A stretch of 64,000 nt of DNA from Arthrobacter sp. ov407 (GCF_900102895.1 NZ_FNGD01000008.1:62001-126000); one strand, 5' to 3'; positions 38,773 to 47,510 are shown, numbered from the stretch's first letter. Notes: generated from the letters alone by a model not told the origin. Program-made: numbers and translations.

Positions 38773-39138
38773 ATGACCCTCAGCGTTGCGCTCGGCCCCG
38801 ACACGCGGGAGAGCACCCAGACCGGAACAGTGACGTCCGGCGACGTCCTGACCGCCCCGGACATCCCCTGGAACCTCGTGATCTGGAATGATCCCGTGAA
38901 CCTGATGAGCTACGTGAGCTTCGTGTTCCGCAGCTATTTCGGCTATTCGGAGGCCAAGGCCAACAAGCTCATGATGGAGGTCCACAAGAAGGGCCGCTCG
39001 ATCGTGGCGCACGGCAGCAAGGAGCAGGTGGAGCAGCACGCCGTCGCCATGCATGGCTACGGCCTCTGGGCGACGGTGGAAAAGGCCACGGGCGGCAACG
39101 CCAGCGGTTCCGGCAAAGGCAAGGGAAAACGTGGCTAA
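38773..39138 (+). CDS. clpS: ClpS adaptor protein
   Basis: N-end-rule adaptor that delivers substrates to ClpC/ClpA. Core seen: WNLVIWNDPVNLMSYVSFVF (substrate-binding Asn-Asp-x-x-N), MMEVHKKGRSIVAHGSKEQV and HGYGLWATVEK. 121 residues with a longer N-terminal extension and a Gly/Lys-rich tail. Its end overlaps the DUF2017 gene by 8 bp. Confidence 0.94.
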   Translation: MTLSVALGPDTRESTQTGTVTSGDVLTAPDIPWNLVIWNDPVNLMSYVSFVFRSYFGYSEAKANKLMMEVHKKGRSIVAHGSKEQVEQHAVAMHGYGLWATVEKATGGNASGSGKGKGKRG

Positions 39139-39697
39139 GGCATTCAAGTACGGACTCAAGGGCATCAGGGGTCACCTCGAGCCGGCCGAGCGGGACCTGC
39201 TGCGCAGCCTCTTTGACGACGTGATCTCCATGCTTGAGCCGGAGGAGCGCGCCAACGAGGATCCGCTGGCCGCCCTGGTGGGCCTGGACACCGAAGCCCG
39301 CGAACCCTCGGACCGTGCCATGCGGCGGCTGTTGCCGAACGTGATGAAGAACGACGACGACGCCTCCCTTGAGTTCCGCCGGTACACCGAGCGGTCGCTG
39401 CGCGAAAACAAGATCGGCGCGCTGAAGGCGGCCGCCCTGAGCCTGGACCGGGACAACCTCATCCTGACCCCGGACGACGCCCGGCACTGGGCCACCGCGC
39501 TCAACGATGTCCGGCTGGTGCTGGCCGAACGCCTCGACATCCGTGACGACGCCGACGCCGACAACGTTCACCTCATGCAGGACTGGGCCCAGGCCGAGGA
39601 CGTGGAAAGCTACCTGGCACTGGTGTACAACTTCACCACCTGGCTGCAGGAGTCGCTGGTCCAGGCCATGGTGCACTCGCTCGATGCCCGGCGCTGA
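39131..39697 (+). CDS. DUF2017 protein
   Basis: 188-residue, highly charged, largely helical soluble protein ([57 protein letters not shown]). It belongs to DUF2017, an actinobacterial family nearly always encoded right after clpS, as here. GTG at 39131 with AAGGGAAAAC upstream overlaps clpS by 8 bp. Function unknown; a role linked to ClpS/Clp proteolysis is inference from context. Confidence 0.85.
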   Translation: MAKAFKYGLKGIRGHLEPAERDLLRSLFDDVISMLEPEERANEDPLAALVGLDTEAREPSDRAMRRLLPNVMKNDDDASLEFRRYTERSLRENKIGALKAAALSLDRDNLILTPDDARHWATALNDVRLVLAERLDIRDDADADNVHLMQDWAQAEDVESYLALVYNFTTWLQESLVQAMVHSLDARR

Positions 39698-39782
39698 GCC
39701 CAGGCGTGTGACCCATGAGACACGAGTTGCACACCACAATGTGATGGCTGCCCCGCAGGCGTTGTCCTATCCTCGAATAATC

Positions 39783-40820
39783 ATGACTTCAGCATCGAGT
39801 ATGGATCCGGCAGTGGCTGCTGCGGACTCCCCAGCAAGCAGCACCGCAACCGGCCCCACGGGACCCGAACCGGCATCCGAGCTGGGGTCGCGCCCCATTG
39901 GCGTCTTCGACTCCGGCGTCGGCGGCCTCACGGTGGCCCGGTCGATCATCGACCAGCTGCCCAACGAATCCATCCTGTATGTCGGCGACACCGCGCACGG
40001 CCCATACGGCCCGCTTCCCATCGCCGAAGTCCGGGCAAACGCCCTCGGCGTCATGGACGAGCTCGTGGATTCAGGCGTGAAGCTGCTGACCATCGCCTGC
40101 AACTCCGCGTCCGCCGCAGTGCTGCGCGACGCCCGCGAGCGGTACACGGCCCGGTACGGGATCCCTGTGATCGAAGTGATCCAGCCGGCGGTGCGGCGTG
40201 CCGTCGCAGCAACCCGGACGGGCCGGGTGGGCGTGATCGGGACCTCGGCCACGGTGGGCTCGCGCGCCTACGAGGACACCTTCGCCGCGGCTCCGGACCT
40301 GCAGATCACGTCAGTGGCATGCCCGGCGTTCGTGCCGTACGTGGAGGCCGGGATCACCACGGGACCGGAACTGCTTGCCGTCGCCCGCGATTACCTGGCG
40401 CCGCTCAAGGCCGCCGGGGTGGACACCGTGGTGCTCGGCTGCACCCACTACCCGCTGCTCACCGGCGTCATCTCCTATGTCATGGGCGAGGACGTCACGC
40501 TGGTTTCCAGCGCCGAGGAAACGGCCAAGGACGTCTACCGGGCTTTGGCCTCCCGGGGCCTCGAGCGCACCGACGCCACGGCTCCCGAACACAATTTCAT
40601 TGCCACCGGCGACGCCGCCCAGTTCGAGCACCTCGCCCGGCGCTTCCTCGGCCCCGAGGTCCTCAGTGTCCGTCACGTCGACCACGTCGCGGCGCAGTAC
40701 CCCACCGGCAGCCTCGCCCGGATCACGCCGGAGATGATCGCCGCCGCCCAGGCCGGCGCCGTCCGGCCGCGGATCTCCAACTTTGTGGGCGGATCCGCGG
40801 GCGGGGGAACACTGCTGTGA
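39783..40820 (+). CDS. murI: Glutamate racemase
   Basis: Interconverts L- and D-glutamate to supply peptidoglycan. The core begins [20 protein letters not shown], with the two catalytic cysteines in [13 protein letters not shown] and [13 protein letters not shown] and [11 protein letters not shown]. The product from ATG 39783 is 345 residues, including a Ser/Ala/Thr-rich N-terminal extension of about 35 residues; ATG at 39801 is an alternative start. Its TGA overlaps the GTG of the next gene. Confidence 0.95.
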   Translation: MTSASSMDPAVAAADSPASSTATGPTGPEPASELGSRPIGVFDSGVGGLTVARSIIDQLPNESILYVGDTAHGPYGPLPIAEVRANALGVMDELVDSGVKLLTIACNSASAAVLRDARERYTARYGIPVIEVIQPAVRRAVAATRTGRVGVIGTSATVGSRAYEDTFAAAPDLQITSVACPAFVPYVEAGITTGPELLAVARDYLAPLKAAGVDTVVLGCTHYPLLTGVISYVMGEDVTLVSSAEETAKDVYRALASRGLERTDATAPEHNFIATGDAAQFEHLARRFLGPEVLSVRHVDHVAAQYPTGSLARITPEMIAAAQAGAVRPRISNFVGGSAGGGTLL

Positions 40821-41614
40821 AGCTGACCATCGTGGGCTGTACCGGCTCCTTCCCGGGGCCGGGCTCGCCGGCGTCGTGCTATCTGCTAACCGCCAACGAC
40901 GGCGAGCGGAACTGGAAGATCGTCCTGGACCTCGGCAGCGGGGCGCTCGGCGCCATCCAGCGCTACACGGACCTGGAGGACATTGACGCGATCTTCCTCA
41001 CGCACCTGCACCCGGACCACTGCATGGACCTGTGCGGGCTCCACGTTGCCGTGCGCTGGAAGCCGGGCGGCTGGGGACGGGGCAGGATTCCGGTGTGGGG
41101 GCCCGCCGCCACGGCCGACCGGATGGCCACGGCGTACGGGCTGGACCTGGATCCGGGCATGCACGAGGAATTCGACTTCAGCAACTGGTCCGAGCGCAAG
41201 CCCGTGAGCGTCGGCCCGTTCACGGTGACGCCGTATGCGGTGAACCATCCGGTCGAGGAGGCCTACGCCCTCCGGGTGGAGGTCACCGAGCCTGCCAAGG
41301 ACGGCCCGCCCGTGACCCGCGTCCTGAGCTATTCCGGGGACACGGACTCCTGCGCGGGCCTTGAGGACGCCGCCCGCGACGCCGACCTCTTCCTGTGCGA
41401 GGCGGCGTTCGAGGAAGGCCGCGACGACGGGATCAAGGACGTGCACCTGACCGGCAAGCGGGCGGGGGAGGCCGCCGTCGCCGCCGGAGCGCGCCGACTG
41501 CTGCTGACGCACATTCCCGTCTGGACGTCCCCGACCACCGTCCTGGCCGAGGCCAAGGACGTCTTCGGCAAGGACGTGGCCGTCGCCGTCGCGGGTGTGC
41601 ACTACACCGTCTAG
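40817..41614 (+). CDS. Metallo-beta-lactamase-fold hydrolase (Rv1339-like)
   Basis: 265-residue MBL enzyme: begins [20 protein letters not shown], metal motif [13 protein letters not shown], further ligands [22 protein letters not shown] and [11 protein letters not shown] and [11 protein letters not shown]. It is closest in pattern to Rv1339 of M. tuberculosis, which lies in the same murI-rph interval and, as I recall, was described as an atypical class II cyclic-nucleotide phosphodiesterase. cAMP hydrolysis is thus likely but not proved. GTG start overlaps the murI stop by 4 bp. Confidence 0.85.
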   Translation: MKLTIVGCTGSFPGPGSPASCYLLTANDGERNWKIVLDLGSGALGAIQRYTDLEDIDAIFLTHLHPDHCMDLCGLHVAVRWKPGGWGRGRIPVWGPAATADRMATAYGLDLDPGMHEEFDFSNWSERKPVSVGPFTVTPYAVNHPVEEAYALRVEVTEPAKDGPPVTRVLSYSGDTDSCAGLEDAARDADLFLCEAAFEEGRDDGIKDVHLTGKRAGEAAVAAGARRLLLTHIPVWTSPTTVLAEAKDVFGKDVAVAVAGVHYTV

Positions 41615-41655
41615 CGCGCGCTGACCGCCGGCGCGGGCGGGGGCGGGTGAGTCGA

Positions 41656-41661
41656 TAAGCT
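41656..41661 (+). promoter_or_regulatory. -10 element of rph, leaderless spacing
   Basis: TAAGCT, 6 nt before the rph ATG. The same hexamer and a similar gap precede the hydrolase at 22166. Confidence 0.6.
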
Positions 41662-41667
41662 AAAGGC

Positions 41668-42426
41668 ATGACTTCCCAAGCTCCCAGTGTCCCCGTCATC
41701 CGCGCCGACGGCCGTACCCCCGACCAGCTGCGTCCGATCAGCATCACGCGCGGCTGGTCCAAGCAGGCCGAAGGTTCGGCCCTGATCGAGTTCGGCAACA
41801 CCCGGGTCCTGTGCACGGCCTCCCTGACCGAAGGCGTGCCGCGCTGGCTCAAGGGCGAGGGCCGCGGCTGGGTCACCGCCGAATACGCCATGCTGCCCCG
41901 GGCCACGAACACCCGCTCCGACCGTGAATCGGTCAAGGGCAAGATCGGCGGCCGCACGCACGAGATTTCCCGGCTGATCGGCCGCTCGCTGCGCTCCATC
42001 ATCGACACCAAGGCCCTCGGCGAGATCACGATCGTGCTGGACTGCGATGTCCTGCAGGCCGACGGCGGCACCCGCACCGCTGCCATCACCGGCGCCTACG
42101 TGGCACTGGCGGACGCCATCCGGTTCGCCCGCGAGAAGAAGATGATCGCCCGCAACGCCGAGCCCCTGATCGACACGATCGCCGCGGTCTCCGTCGGCAT
42201 CATCGACGGCGTCCCGATGCTCGACCTGCCCTACGTCGAAGACGTGCGCGCCGAGACCGACATGAACGTTGTGGTGACCGGCTCCGGAAAGTTCGTGGAA
42301 GTCCAGGGCACCGCCGAGGGCGCACCCTTCGACCGCGACGAGCTGAACAAGCTGCTGGACCTGGCGCTGCTGGGCACGGAGCAGCTCGCAGCCATCCAGC
42401 GCGACACCTTGGCGGAGGCCCCGTGA
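41668..42426 (+). CDS. rph: Ribonuclease PH
   Basis: Phosphorolytic 3'-5' exoribonuclease that trims tRNA 3' ends. Seen: [57 protein letters not shown] and [19 protein letters not shown] (phosphate and tRNA contacts). 252 residues, normal. The last codons overlap the rdgB start. Confidence 0.97.
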   Translation: MTSQAPSVPVIRADGRTPDQLRPISITRGWSKQAEGSALIEFGNTRVLCTASLTEGVPRWLKGEGRGWVTAEYAMLPRATNTRSDRESVKGKIGGRTHEISRLIGRSLRSIIDTKALGEITIVLDCDVLQADGGTRTAAITGAYVALADAIRFAREKKMIARNAEPLIDTIAAVSVGIIDGVPMLDLPYVEDVRAETDMNVVVTGSGKFVEVQGTAEGAPFDRDELNKLLDLALLGTEQLAAIQRDTLAEAP

Positions 42427-43100
42427 CGGAGGCGCCCTTCGCGGATCAGCCGGCAGGTGACGGCCCGGCCCCGCGGCTGGTCCTCGCCACCCACAACAAA
42501 GGCAAGCTCCGGGAACTGCGCGAGCTGCTGCGCGGCCAGGTGCCCGGCCTCGACGTCGACACGCAGGTGGTGGACGCCGGCGCCGTCGGCGCCCCGGACG
42601 TCGCCGAGACCGGCGTGACCTTCGCGGAAAACTCGCTGCTGAAGGCGCGGGCCGTGGCCGAGGCCACGGGGCTCGTTGCGATCGCCGATGACTCCGGACT
42701 TTCCGTGGACGTGCTTGGCGGCGCGCCCGGGATTTTCTCGGCCCGCTGGTCCGGCCGGCACGGCGACGACGCCGCGAACCTGCAGTTGCTGCTCGCCCAG
42801 CTGGCCGACGTGCCGGATGAGTACCGCGGCGCCGCGTTTGTCTGCGCCGCGGCCCTCGCGGTGCCCGGGTCCTCGCCCGACGGCGGCCGGGAAGTGGTGG
42901 AGTACGGACAGCTCGAAGGGACACTCCTGCGGGAGCCGCGCGGGGAGGGCGGCTTCGGCTACGACCCCGTCCTGCAGCCGAGCGGGCTGGACCGCAGCTG
43001 CGCCGAGCTCAGTGCCGACGAGAAGAACGCCATCAGCCATCGGGGCCATGCGTTCCGGGCGCTCCTGCCGGCCATCGTCGAGGCCCTGGCCGGGAAGTAG
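42423..43100 (+). CDS. rdgB: XTP/dITP diphosphatase (RdgB/Ham1)
   Basis: Removes pyrophosphate from ITP, dITP and XTP to keep deaminated purines out of nucleic acids. Seen: [65 protein letters not shown] and AISHRGHAF. 225 residues. GTG start overlaps rph by 4 bp, so the two are coupled; the same pair exists in mycobacteria. Confidence 0.95.
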   Translation: MTEAPFADQPAGDGPAPRLVLATHNKGKLRELRELLRGQVPGLDVDTQVVDAGAVGAPDVAETGVTFAENSLLKARAVAEATGLVAIADDSGLSVDVLGGAPGIFSARWSGRHGDDAANLQLLLAQLADVPDEYRGAAFVCAAALAVPGSSPDGGREVVEYGQLEGTLLREPRGEGGFGYDPVLQPSGLDRSCAELSADEKNAISHRGHAFRALLPAIVEALAGK

Positions 43101-43135
43101 GCGGCCGCGCCGGCCATGCCTGGTGCAAGACGACG

Positions 43136-43164
43136 GAAGGCGCCCCACACGGTGGGGCGCCTTC
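43136..43164. terminator. Bidirectional terminator between rdgB and dedA-like gene
   Basis: GAAGGCGCCCCAC (43136-43148), loop ACG, GTGGGGCGCCTTC (43152-43164): 13 perfect pairs. GTTGTT follows on the plus strand. It serves convergent genes on both sides. Confidence 0.85.
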
Positions 43165-43184
43165 GTTGTTAACTGCTGCTGGGG

Positions 43185-43967
43185 CTACGGGGTCCGGCGC
43201 TCTTCTTCCGGCTCATGCTCTTCGATGAACTCGTCCACGACGTCCGTGCCGTACTTCTCTGCCTGGCGCTTGGCGGCGGCGCCCCGGATGACCTCGATGG
43301 CGATCGGGATCACGGAGACCAGCACGATGGCGATGAAGATGATGTCCAGGTTGTCCTTGACCCACGGCACCTTGTCCCCGAGCAGGTAGCCGAGGAGCGT
43401 GACGCCGCCGCCCCACAGCACCGCGCCGATCACGTTGTAGGTGAAGAATTTGCGCTTGCTCATCTGCGCGACGCCCACGATCACCGGGACGAAGGTGCGG
43501 ATGATCGGGACGAACCGGGCCAGGATCAGGGCCTTGCCGCCGTGCTTTTCGAAGAAGGCATGCGCGCTATCCACGTTTTCACGCTTGAACAGCTTGGAGT
43601 TTGGCCTGTTGAACAGGGCAGGTCCCGCCTTGGACCCAATCAGGTAGCCCACCTGGTTGCCGATAGTCGCGGCGACGATGATGAGCGCGGTCAGGACCCA
43701 GATGTTGACCTGGATGGTGCCGGTGGCCACGAGCAGCCCGGCCGTGAACAGCATGGAGTCCCCGGGCAGGAAGAAGCCGATCAACAGCCCGGTTTCGGCA
43801 AAGATGATGCCGCAGACAAGGAGGACCACCCACGGCGCGAAGGCCGGATTCGCCAGGAAAACCTGAGGGTTGAGCCAGTCTGGCAGGAAGGAGGCCAGCT
43901 GCGGCTGGACGGGGCCGGCACCGCCAAGGGCGGACACGGCGAGGTCGCTCATTGCTATTACATTCAC
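43185..43967 (-). CDS. DedA family membrane protein
   Basis: 260-residue inner-membrane protein with five to six hydrophobic segments. Hallmarks are IIFAETGLLIGFFLPGDSML and GNQVGYLIGSKAG plus the ARFVPIIRTFVPVIVGVAQM amphipathic re-entrant region containing the family Arg residues. Members are implicated in undecaprenyl-phosphate or phospholipid flipping. ATG at 43967 or 43952 (MSDLAV) may be the start. Confidence 0.9.
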   Translation of the reverse strand: MNVIAMSDLAVSALGGAGPVQPQLASFLPDWLNPQVFLANPAFAPWVVLLVCGIIFAETGLLIGFFLPGDSMLFTAGLLVATGTIQVNIWVLTALIIVAATIGNQVGYLIGSKAGPALFNRPNSKLFKRENVDSAHAFFEKHGGKALILARFVPIIRTFVPVIVGVAQMSKRKFFTYNVIGAVLWGGGVTLLGYLLGDKVPWVKDNLDIIFIAIVLVSVIPIAIEVIRGAAAKRQAEKYGTDVVDEFIEEHEPEEERRTP

Positions 43968-44041
43968 TCGTTAAGGGTACTTGACGGCCGCAGGCCGGCC
44001 CCGGGGCCGTTCCCGGTGCGGGTGGCGCCGCTCGCGGGCGG

Positions 44042-44047
44042 TAAAGT
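44042..44047 (+). promoter_or_regulatory. -10 element of the exonuclease-BRCT gene, leaderless spacing
   Basis: TAAAGT, 6 nt before the GTG at 44054. Confidence 0.6.
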
Positions 44048-44053
44048 TGGGCC

Positions 44054-45070
44054 GTGACTTTGGACTTTACGGCGATCGACTTTGAGACCGCGAACGGCTT
44101 CCGCGGTTCGCCGTGCGCTGTTGGCCTGAGCAAGGTCCGCGGCGGCGTCGTCGTCGAGGAAGCCTCCTGGCTCATGCGGCCGCCGGAAAACCATGACACC
44201 TTCGATCACCACAACGTCCGGATCCACGGCATCCGGCCGGACCAGGTGGCCGGACTGCCGCGGTTCGGGGAGCTGTTCCCGGAGATCGGCGCGTTCATCG
44301 GCGGCGACGTGCTGGCGGCCCACAACGCAGGGTTCGATCTCGGTGTGATCCGCTCTGGGCTGGAGGTCTCAGGGCTGGCCGGGCCCGCCTACGACTACGT
44401 CTGCACGGTGATATTGTCCCGGCGCTGTTACTCCCTGGTGTCCAATTCGCTGCCCTACGCCGCCGAAGAGGCCGGCGTCCCGCTGGTCAACCACCACGAT
44501 GCCGCCGAGGACGCCCGGGCCTGCGCAGGCATCCTGATCGACATTGCCGCCCGCAACGGGGCGGCGAGCATCGCGGAACTCTATCTGTCCCTGGGCCTGA
44601 CGGTGTCGCACCAGCCGGCCTTCGACCCCCGGCGCGACCCGCTGTCCAAAGCCACCCTGGCCGCGCTGGAGGCGCTCGCCGGGGGGACTGCCGGCGCACC
44701 TGTTGGCCGGCGGTTCGTGGCCGGGTGGCCGGAGGAAGGCCCCAACCCGGCTCCCAATGCCGCCGCCAGCCCCGACCATCCGCTGTTCGGCCAGACGGTC
44801 GTGTTCACCGGCGAACTGGCGATTCCCCGGCCCGAAGCCAAGGTCCGCTCTGCCGAGCTCGGTGCCAGGCCGGAAAGCCGGGTCACGGCCCGCACAACCG
44901 TCCTGGTGGTGGGCGACGGGTTTGTGGCCGCGGACCTGCGCTCGGGCCGGCTCACCGGTAAAGCGCGCCGCGTCCTGGAACTGCACGACCGCGGGCAGCG
45001 GATCGAAGTCTTGTCCGAGGGCGAATTCCTCCAGATGGTCGGCGGACACCTGGCCGCCGTACCCGCCTGA
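44054..45070 (+). CDS. DnaQ-like 3'-5' exonuclease fused to a BRCT domain
   Basis: 338 residues. The N-terminal DEDDh exonuclease has Exo I FTAIDFETANG, Exo II LAAHNAGFDLGVI and Exo III NHHDAAEDARACA. After a linker, about residues 240-330 are a BRCT domain (FGQTVVFTGELAIPRPEAKV; VLELHDRGQRIEVLSEGEF). BRCT fused to an epsilon-like exonuclease suggests a repair or replication role, with the BRCT binding a partner or DNA end. GTG start. Confidence 0.88.
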   Translation: MTLDFTAIDFETANGFRGSPCAVGLSKVRGGVVVEEASWLMRPPENHDTFDHHNVRIHGIRPDQVAGLPRFGELFPEIGAFIGGDVLAAHNAGFDLGVIRSGLEVSGLAGPAYDYVCTVILSRRCYSLVSNSLPYAAEEAGVPLVNHHDAAEDARACAGILIDIAARNGAASIAELYLSLGLTVSHQPAFDPRRDPLSKATLAALEALAGGTAGAPVGRRFVAGWPEEGPNPAPNAAASPDHPLFGQTVVFTGELAIPRPEAKVRSAELGARPESRVTARTTVLVVGDGFVAADLRSGRLTGKARRVLELHDRGQRIEVLSEGEFLQMVGGHLAAVPA

Positions 45071-45125
45071 ACCGGCCCTACCTGAACCCGTGCTGCCTGA
45101 ACCCGTCTTGCCTGAATCCGCAGTC
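45066..45125 (+). repeat. Four 15-bp tandem units after the exonuclease gene
   Basis: CCTGAACCGGCCCTA, CCTGAACCCGTGCTG, CCTGAACCCGTCTTG and a diverged CCTGAATCCGCAGTC. The first unit contains the exonuclease stop codon; the rest are non-coding. In another frame they would encode Pro-Glu-Pro-Val-Leu repeats, but no gene uses that frame. Confidence 0.88.
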
Positions 45126-45166
45126 ACATGGCGCAACAATCATTCCCGCCCCGGCGCGCCCGCTCG

Positions 45167-45172
45167 TAGCCT
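45167..45172 (+). promoter_or_regulatory. -10 element of the DUF4395 gene, leaderless spacing
   Basis: TAGCCT, 6 nt before the ATG at 45179. Confidence 0.5.
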
Positions 45173-45178
45173 TGGCGG

Positions 45179-45730
45179 ATGAGCAAACCCGCGGATGCAC
45201 AGGCCCCTGAATTGCCGTCGACGCCAGTGCTGTCGACGCGCGGCATTGACTGGCGGAAGGTGTTCGCGTTCCCCAACCCGGTGAACGAATACGCCGCCCG
45301 CATCACCGCAGCCCTGGTGGTGGCGCTTTCCGCGGTGACCCTGCTGACCGGTTTCGGCTGGGGGCTCGCCATCATCGCGGCCGGCTTTTGGCTGCGCGTG
45401 CTGTTCGGCCCCCGAATCTCGCCCCTGGCCCAGCTCTCGGTCAAGGTCCTGACGCCCTGGCTCGGACGGACCCGCCTCGTTCCCGGTCCGCCAAAGCGAT
45501 TCGCCCAGGGCATTGGAGCCGCCGTGTCGACGGCGGCCGCGTTGCTGCTGGCTGCCGGCCTCGCGCCTGCGGCGTGGGTCCTGCTCGCAGTGCTGATAGC
45601 CGCCGCATCCCTTGAGGCGTTCGCCGGGTTCTGCCTCGGCTGCACCATTTTCGGCTTCCTGCAGCGCCGCGGACTCATCCCCGAGGACGTCTGCGAAGCC
45701 TGCAACAACGTCTCGCTCCGCGGCGCCTAG
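45179..45730 (+). CDS. DUF4395 membrane protein
   Basis: 183 residues with about four hydrophobic segments and the DUF4395 core VFAFPNPVNEYAARITAALV, GFWLRVLFGPRISPLAQLS and LEAFAGFCLGCTIFGFLQR. CxxC in FCLGCTIF and a further CEACN near the C-terminus may form a thiol pair. Function unknown; in other actinobacteria this family often lies beside thioredoxin-like or sulfur-transfer genes, which are absent here. Confidence 0.85.
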   Translation: MSKPADAQAPELPSTPVLSTRGIDWRKVFAFPNPVNEYAARITAALVVALSAVTLLTGFGWGLAIIAAGFWLRVLFGPRISPLAQLSVKVLTPWLGRTRLVPGPPKRFAQGIGAAVSTAAALLLAAGLAPAAWVLLAVLIAAASLEAFAGFCLGCTIFGFLQRRGLIPEDVCEACNNVSLRGA

Positions 45731-46293
45731 GATCCGCCACCAGGGCCGGGCATGTCCCGGCGATGCGGCCACCAGGGCCGGGCATGTCCATCGGTGCCGT
45801 GCATGGAGGGACGGACATGTTCTCCGGAGGCGTGCATGGAGGGACGGACATGTTCTCCGGAGGCGTGCATGGAGGGACGGACATGTCCATCGGTGCCGTG
45901 CACGGAGGGACGGACGTGTTCTCCGGAGGCTCTGACCAATGGACATAGTGGCAATATGTCCAGTCCCCGCCACCGGAGATGGGCATGTCCTGAGGATGCC
46001 GCGGCAGAGGATGGACATGTCCTTCGCAGCGAGGGCGACCGGGCATGTCCTCGTTACGCGGCAGGGGATGGACATGTTCATTGCACTGATTCATTGCACT
46101 GAGGCGCGACTGGGCATGCCCGGGGGGTGCGGCAGCCTGGGATGGACATGTCCATCGCAACGGGGTGGAAAGGGGCATGTCCCGCGGACAAGCCGAGCGC
46201 GCGGGCTTCCGCGCGCAGCCAGTTGCGCTGCGAGAATGCCGAAGACCCAGCGCCAGGCTGACAGGTGCCCGGGCTGACAGTTGCCCGCCGAAG
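45731..46293. repeat. Palindrome array: clustered GGRCATGTYC sites in a 563-bp convergent gap
   Basis: The gap between DUF4395 (+) and the ADP-ribosylglycohydrolase (-) holds no convincing gene. It contains about 13 good copies of a 10-bp palindrome around CATG: 45748, 45780, 45813, 45846, 45879, 45912, 45981, 46013, 46041, 46070, 46112, 46144 and 46173, plus degenerate ones at 45941 and 45952. The exact palindrome GGACATGTCC occurs at 45879, 46013 and 46144. From 45780 to about 45935 the sites form 33-bp tandem units of two types (see separate entry); farther right the sites stay but the spacers diverge, with steps of 28-42 bp. The last about 110 bp (46183-46293) hold nothing recognisable. 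Confidence 0.85.
45780..45935. repeat. 33-bp tandem units in order A-B-B-A-B'
   Basis: Units start at 45780 (A), 45813 (B), 45846 (B), 45879 (A) and 45912 (B', 3' part diverged). Each begins with GGRCATGTYC and ends with GTGCATGGAGGGAC (one A unit has GTGCACGG). Type A continues ATCGGTGCC; type B continues TCCGGAGGC after GGACATGTTC, giving an extra small palindrome CTCCGGAG. The two B units are identical over 33 bp. Confidence 0.9.
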
Positions 46294-47472
46294 CTACGAG
46301 CCGGTGACGGCCGCCAGCCTCGACGCCATGCCCCGGATGACCTCCGGCGCCTCGAGCGCCGCCAGCCAGTCGGCCGGCAGGCACGGCTCGCCGTAGTACG
46401 CCCCGAGGATGTTCCCGGCGATCGACGCCGTCGAGTCGCTGTCCCCGCTGTGATTCACGGCCACCGCAATTGCCGCACGGAAATGTGCCTGGGCACCGGC
46501 CTCGGCAGTGCCGGCGTCCGCCGTCGCTGTTTCTGTCCCGGTTTCCGGGGCGGTGGCCAGCACGGCGTACAGCGCGACGGCCAGGGCTTCCTCGGCCACC
46601 CAGCCCTCGCCGAGTTCGCTGACCAGGTCCTCGGGGCTGAGCACGTGTCCGCCGCCGGGCAGGTCACCGGCCAGCCGCAGGGCCGCCTGCAGCCGTGCCA
46701 CAACATCCGGATCCGGATTCTCGCCCTTGCGCAGGATGCCGCCGCGCAGGTGCCCCAGGGCCGATTCCGCCGCTGCGCGCAAACTCTGGCCGGAGGACAG
46801 GGCATGGATGACCAGGCTGAACACTCCTGCGCTCTGCCGCGCCGCGGGGTGCCCGTGCGTCAGGGACGCGGCATCGGCACTGAGCTTATAGACCGTTTCG
46901 GGTTCGAGGTGGGGGATCAGGCCGAACGGCGCCGAGCGCATCACGGCGCCGCAGCCCTTCGCATCGGGATTGACCGGCCGCTTCACGGTGCCCATCTCGC
47001 CCGTGGCGAGTCCGCTTAGGCAGGCGTTGCCGGGCGAACGCCGGTTCTTCAGGACGGCCTGGGCATCGATCCAGCGCGGCGGCTGGAACGGGGCCGACGC
47101 CGGCACCGCGACGCTCTGGGTGCCCAGCCACCGCAGGTACGCGAGCCACAGGCACGCGTTGATATCCGATGCCACGCCGTCGTTCGCCCATTCCAGCGCC
47201 TCGAGGAGGCCATCCGCGGTGTACAGCGTCATTTGCGTGTCGTCCGAAAACGGGCTGCCGGCGTCGAGCGCGGAAAAATCCTGCAGGCCCGCGGGGCCAA
47301 ACCGGGCGCGGATCGCGGAAATGTCGTCGAATTCGACAGCGTAGCCCAGCGAATCGCCGAGCGCACCGCCCAGCAGGCAGCCGTGGATGCGCGATCCGTG
47401 GTTCGGGGCGTGGGAATGCGGCTGGCCGGGTGACGGGGCGGGTGCGGGCGTGGTCCCGGGCTCGGTGCTCAT
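46294..47472 (-). CDS. ADP-ribosylglycohydrolase family protein (DraG-like)
   Basis: 392-residue member of the ADP-ribosylglycohydrolase family, which removes ADP-ribose from proteins or small molecules. Seen: GCLLGGALGDSLGYAVEF, SPFSDDTQMTLYTADGLLEA (metal-binding S-D-D-T), the GCGAVMRSAPFGLI loop, and NHSGDSDSTASIAGNILGA with the second Mg site. ATG at 47472 has GGGGGC upstream; further upstream in-frame sequence is repeat-derived. No DraT-type transferase is nearby, so this is an orphan glycohydrolase. Confidence 0.92.
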   Translation of the reverse strand: MSTEPGTTPAPAPSPGQPHSHAPNHGSRIHGCLLGGALGDSLGYAVEFDDISAIRARFGPAGLQDFSALDAGSPFSDDTQMTLYTADGLLEALEWANDGVASDINACLWLAYLRWLGTQSVAVPASAPFQPPRWIDAQAVLKNRRSPGNACLSGLATGEMGTVKRPVNPDAKGCGAVMRSAPFGLIPHLEPETVYKLSADAASLTHGHPAARQSAGVFSLVIHALSSGQSLRAAAESALGHLRGGILRKGENPDPDVVARLQAALRLAGDLPGGGHVLSPEDLVSELGEGWVAEEALAVALYAVLATAPETGTETATADAGTAEAGAQAHFRAAIAVAVNHSGDSDSTASIAGNILGAYYGEPCLPADWLAALEAPEVIRGMASRLAAVTGS

Positions 47473-47510
47473 GCCCCCAAATTTACCCGGCGCTGCCCCG
47501 CACTCTGCAA

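Noticed and set aside
39723..39782. Promoter for murI
   Set aside because: TATCCT lies 9 nt before the ATG and no -35 is present; too weak to list.
44703..45182. Frame encoding PEPVL-type repeats after the exonuclease
   Set aside because: Overlaps the exonuclease in another frame, has no start signal and the repeat is just the 15-bp tandem duplication read in that frame.
45763..45948. Small plus-strand reading frame in the palindrome array encoding 11-residue Gly-rich repeats
   Set aside because: No ribosome-binding site, no domain and an ordinary by-product of a 33-bp repeat without stops; several other frames are open too.
45140..46081. Minus-strand frame of 313 codons across DUF4395 and the array
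   Set aside because: Arg/His/Pro-rich with array-derived repeats; it overlaps the recognisable DUF4395 gene on the other strand.
45748..46182. CRISPR array
   Set aside because: The repeated element is a 10-bp palindrome with spacers that are themselves repeated or degenerate, not unique; no cas genes are present.
45731..46293. Insertion-sequence remnant
   Set aside because: No transposase fragment, no clear terminal inverted repeats or target duplications; kept only as an alternative explanation.
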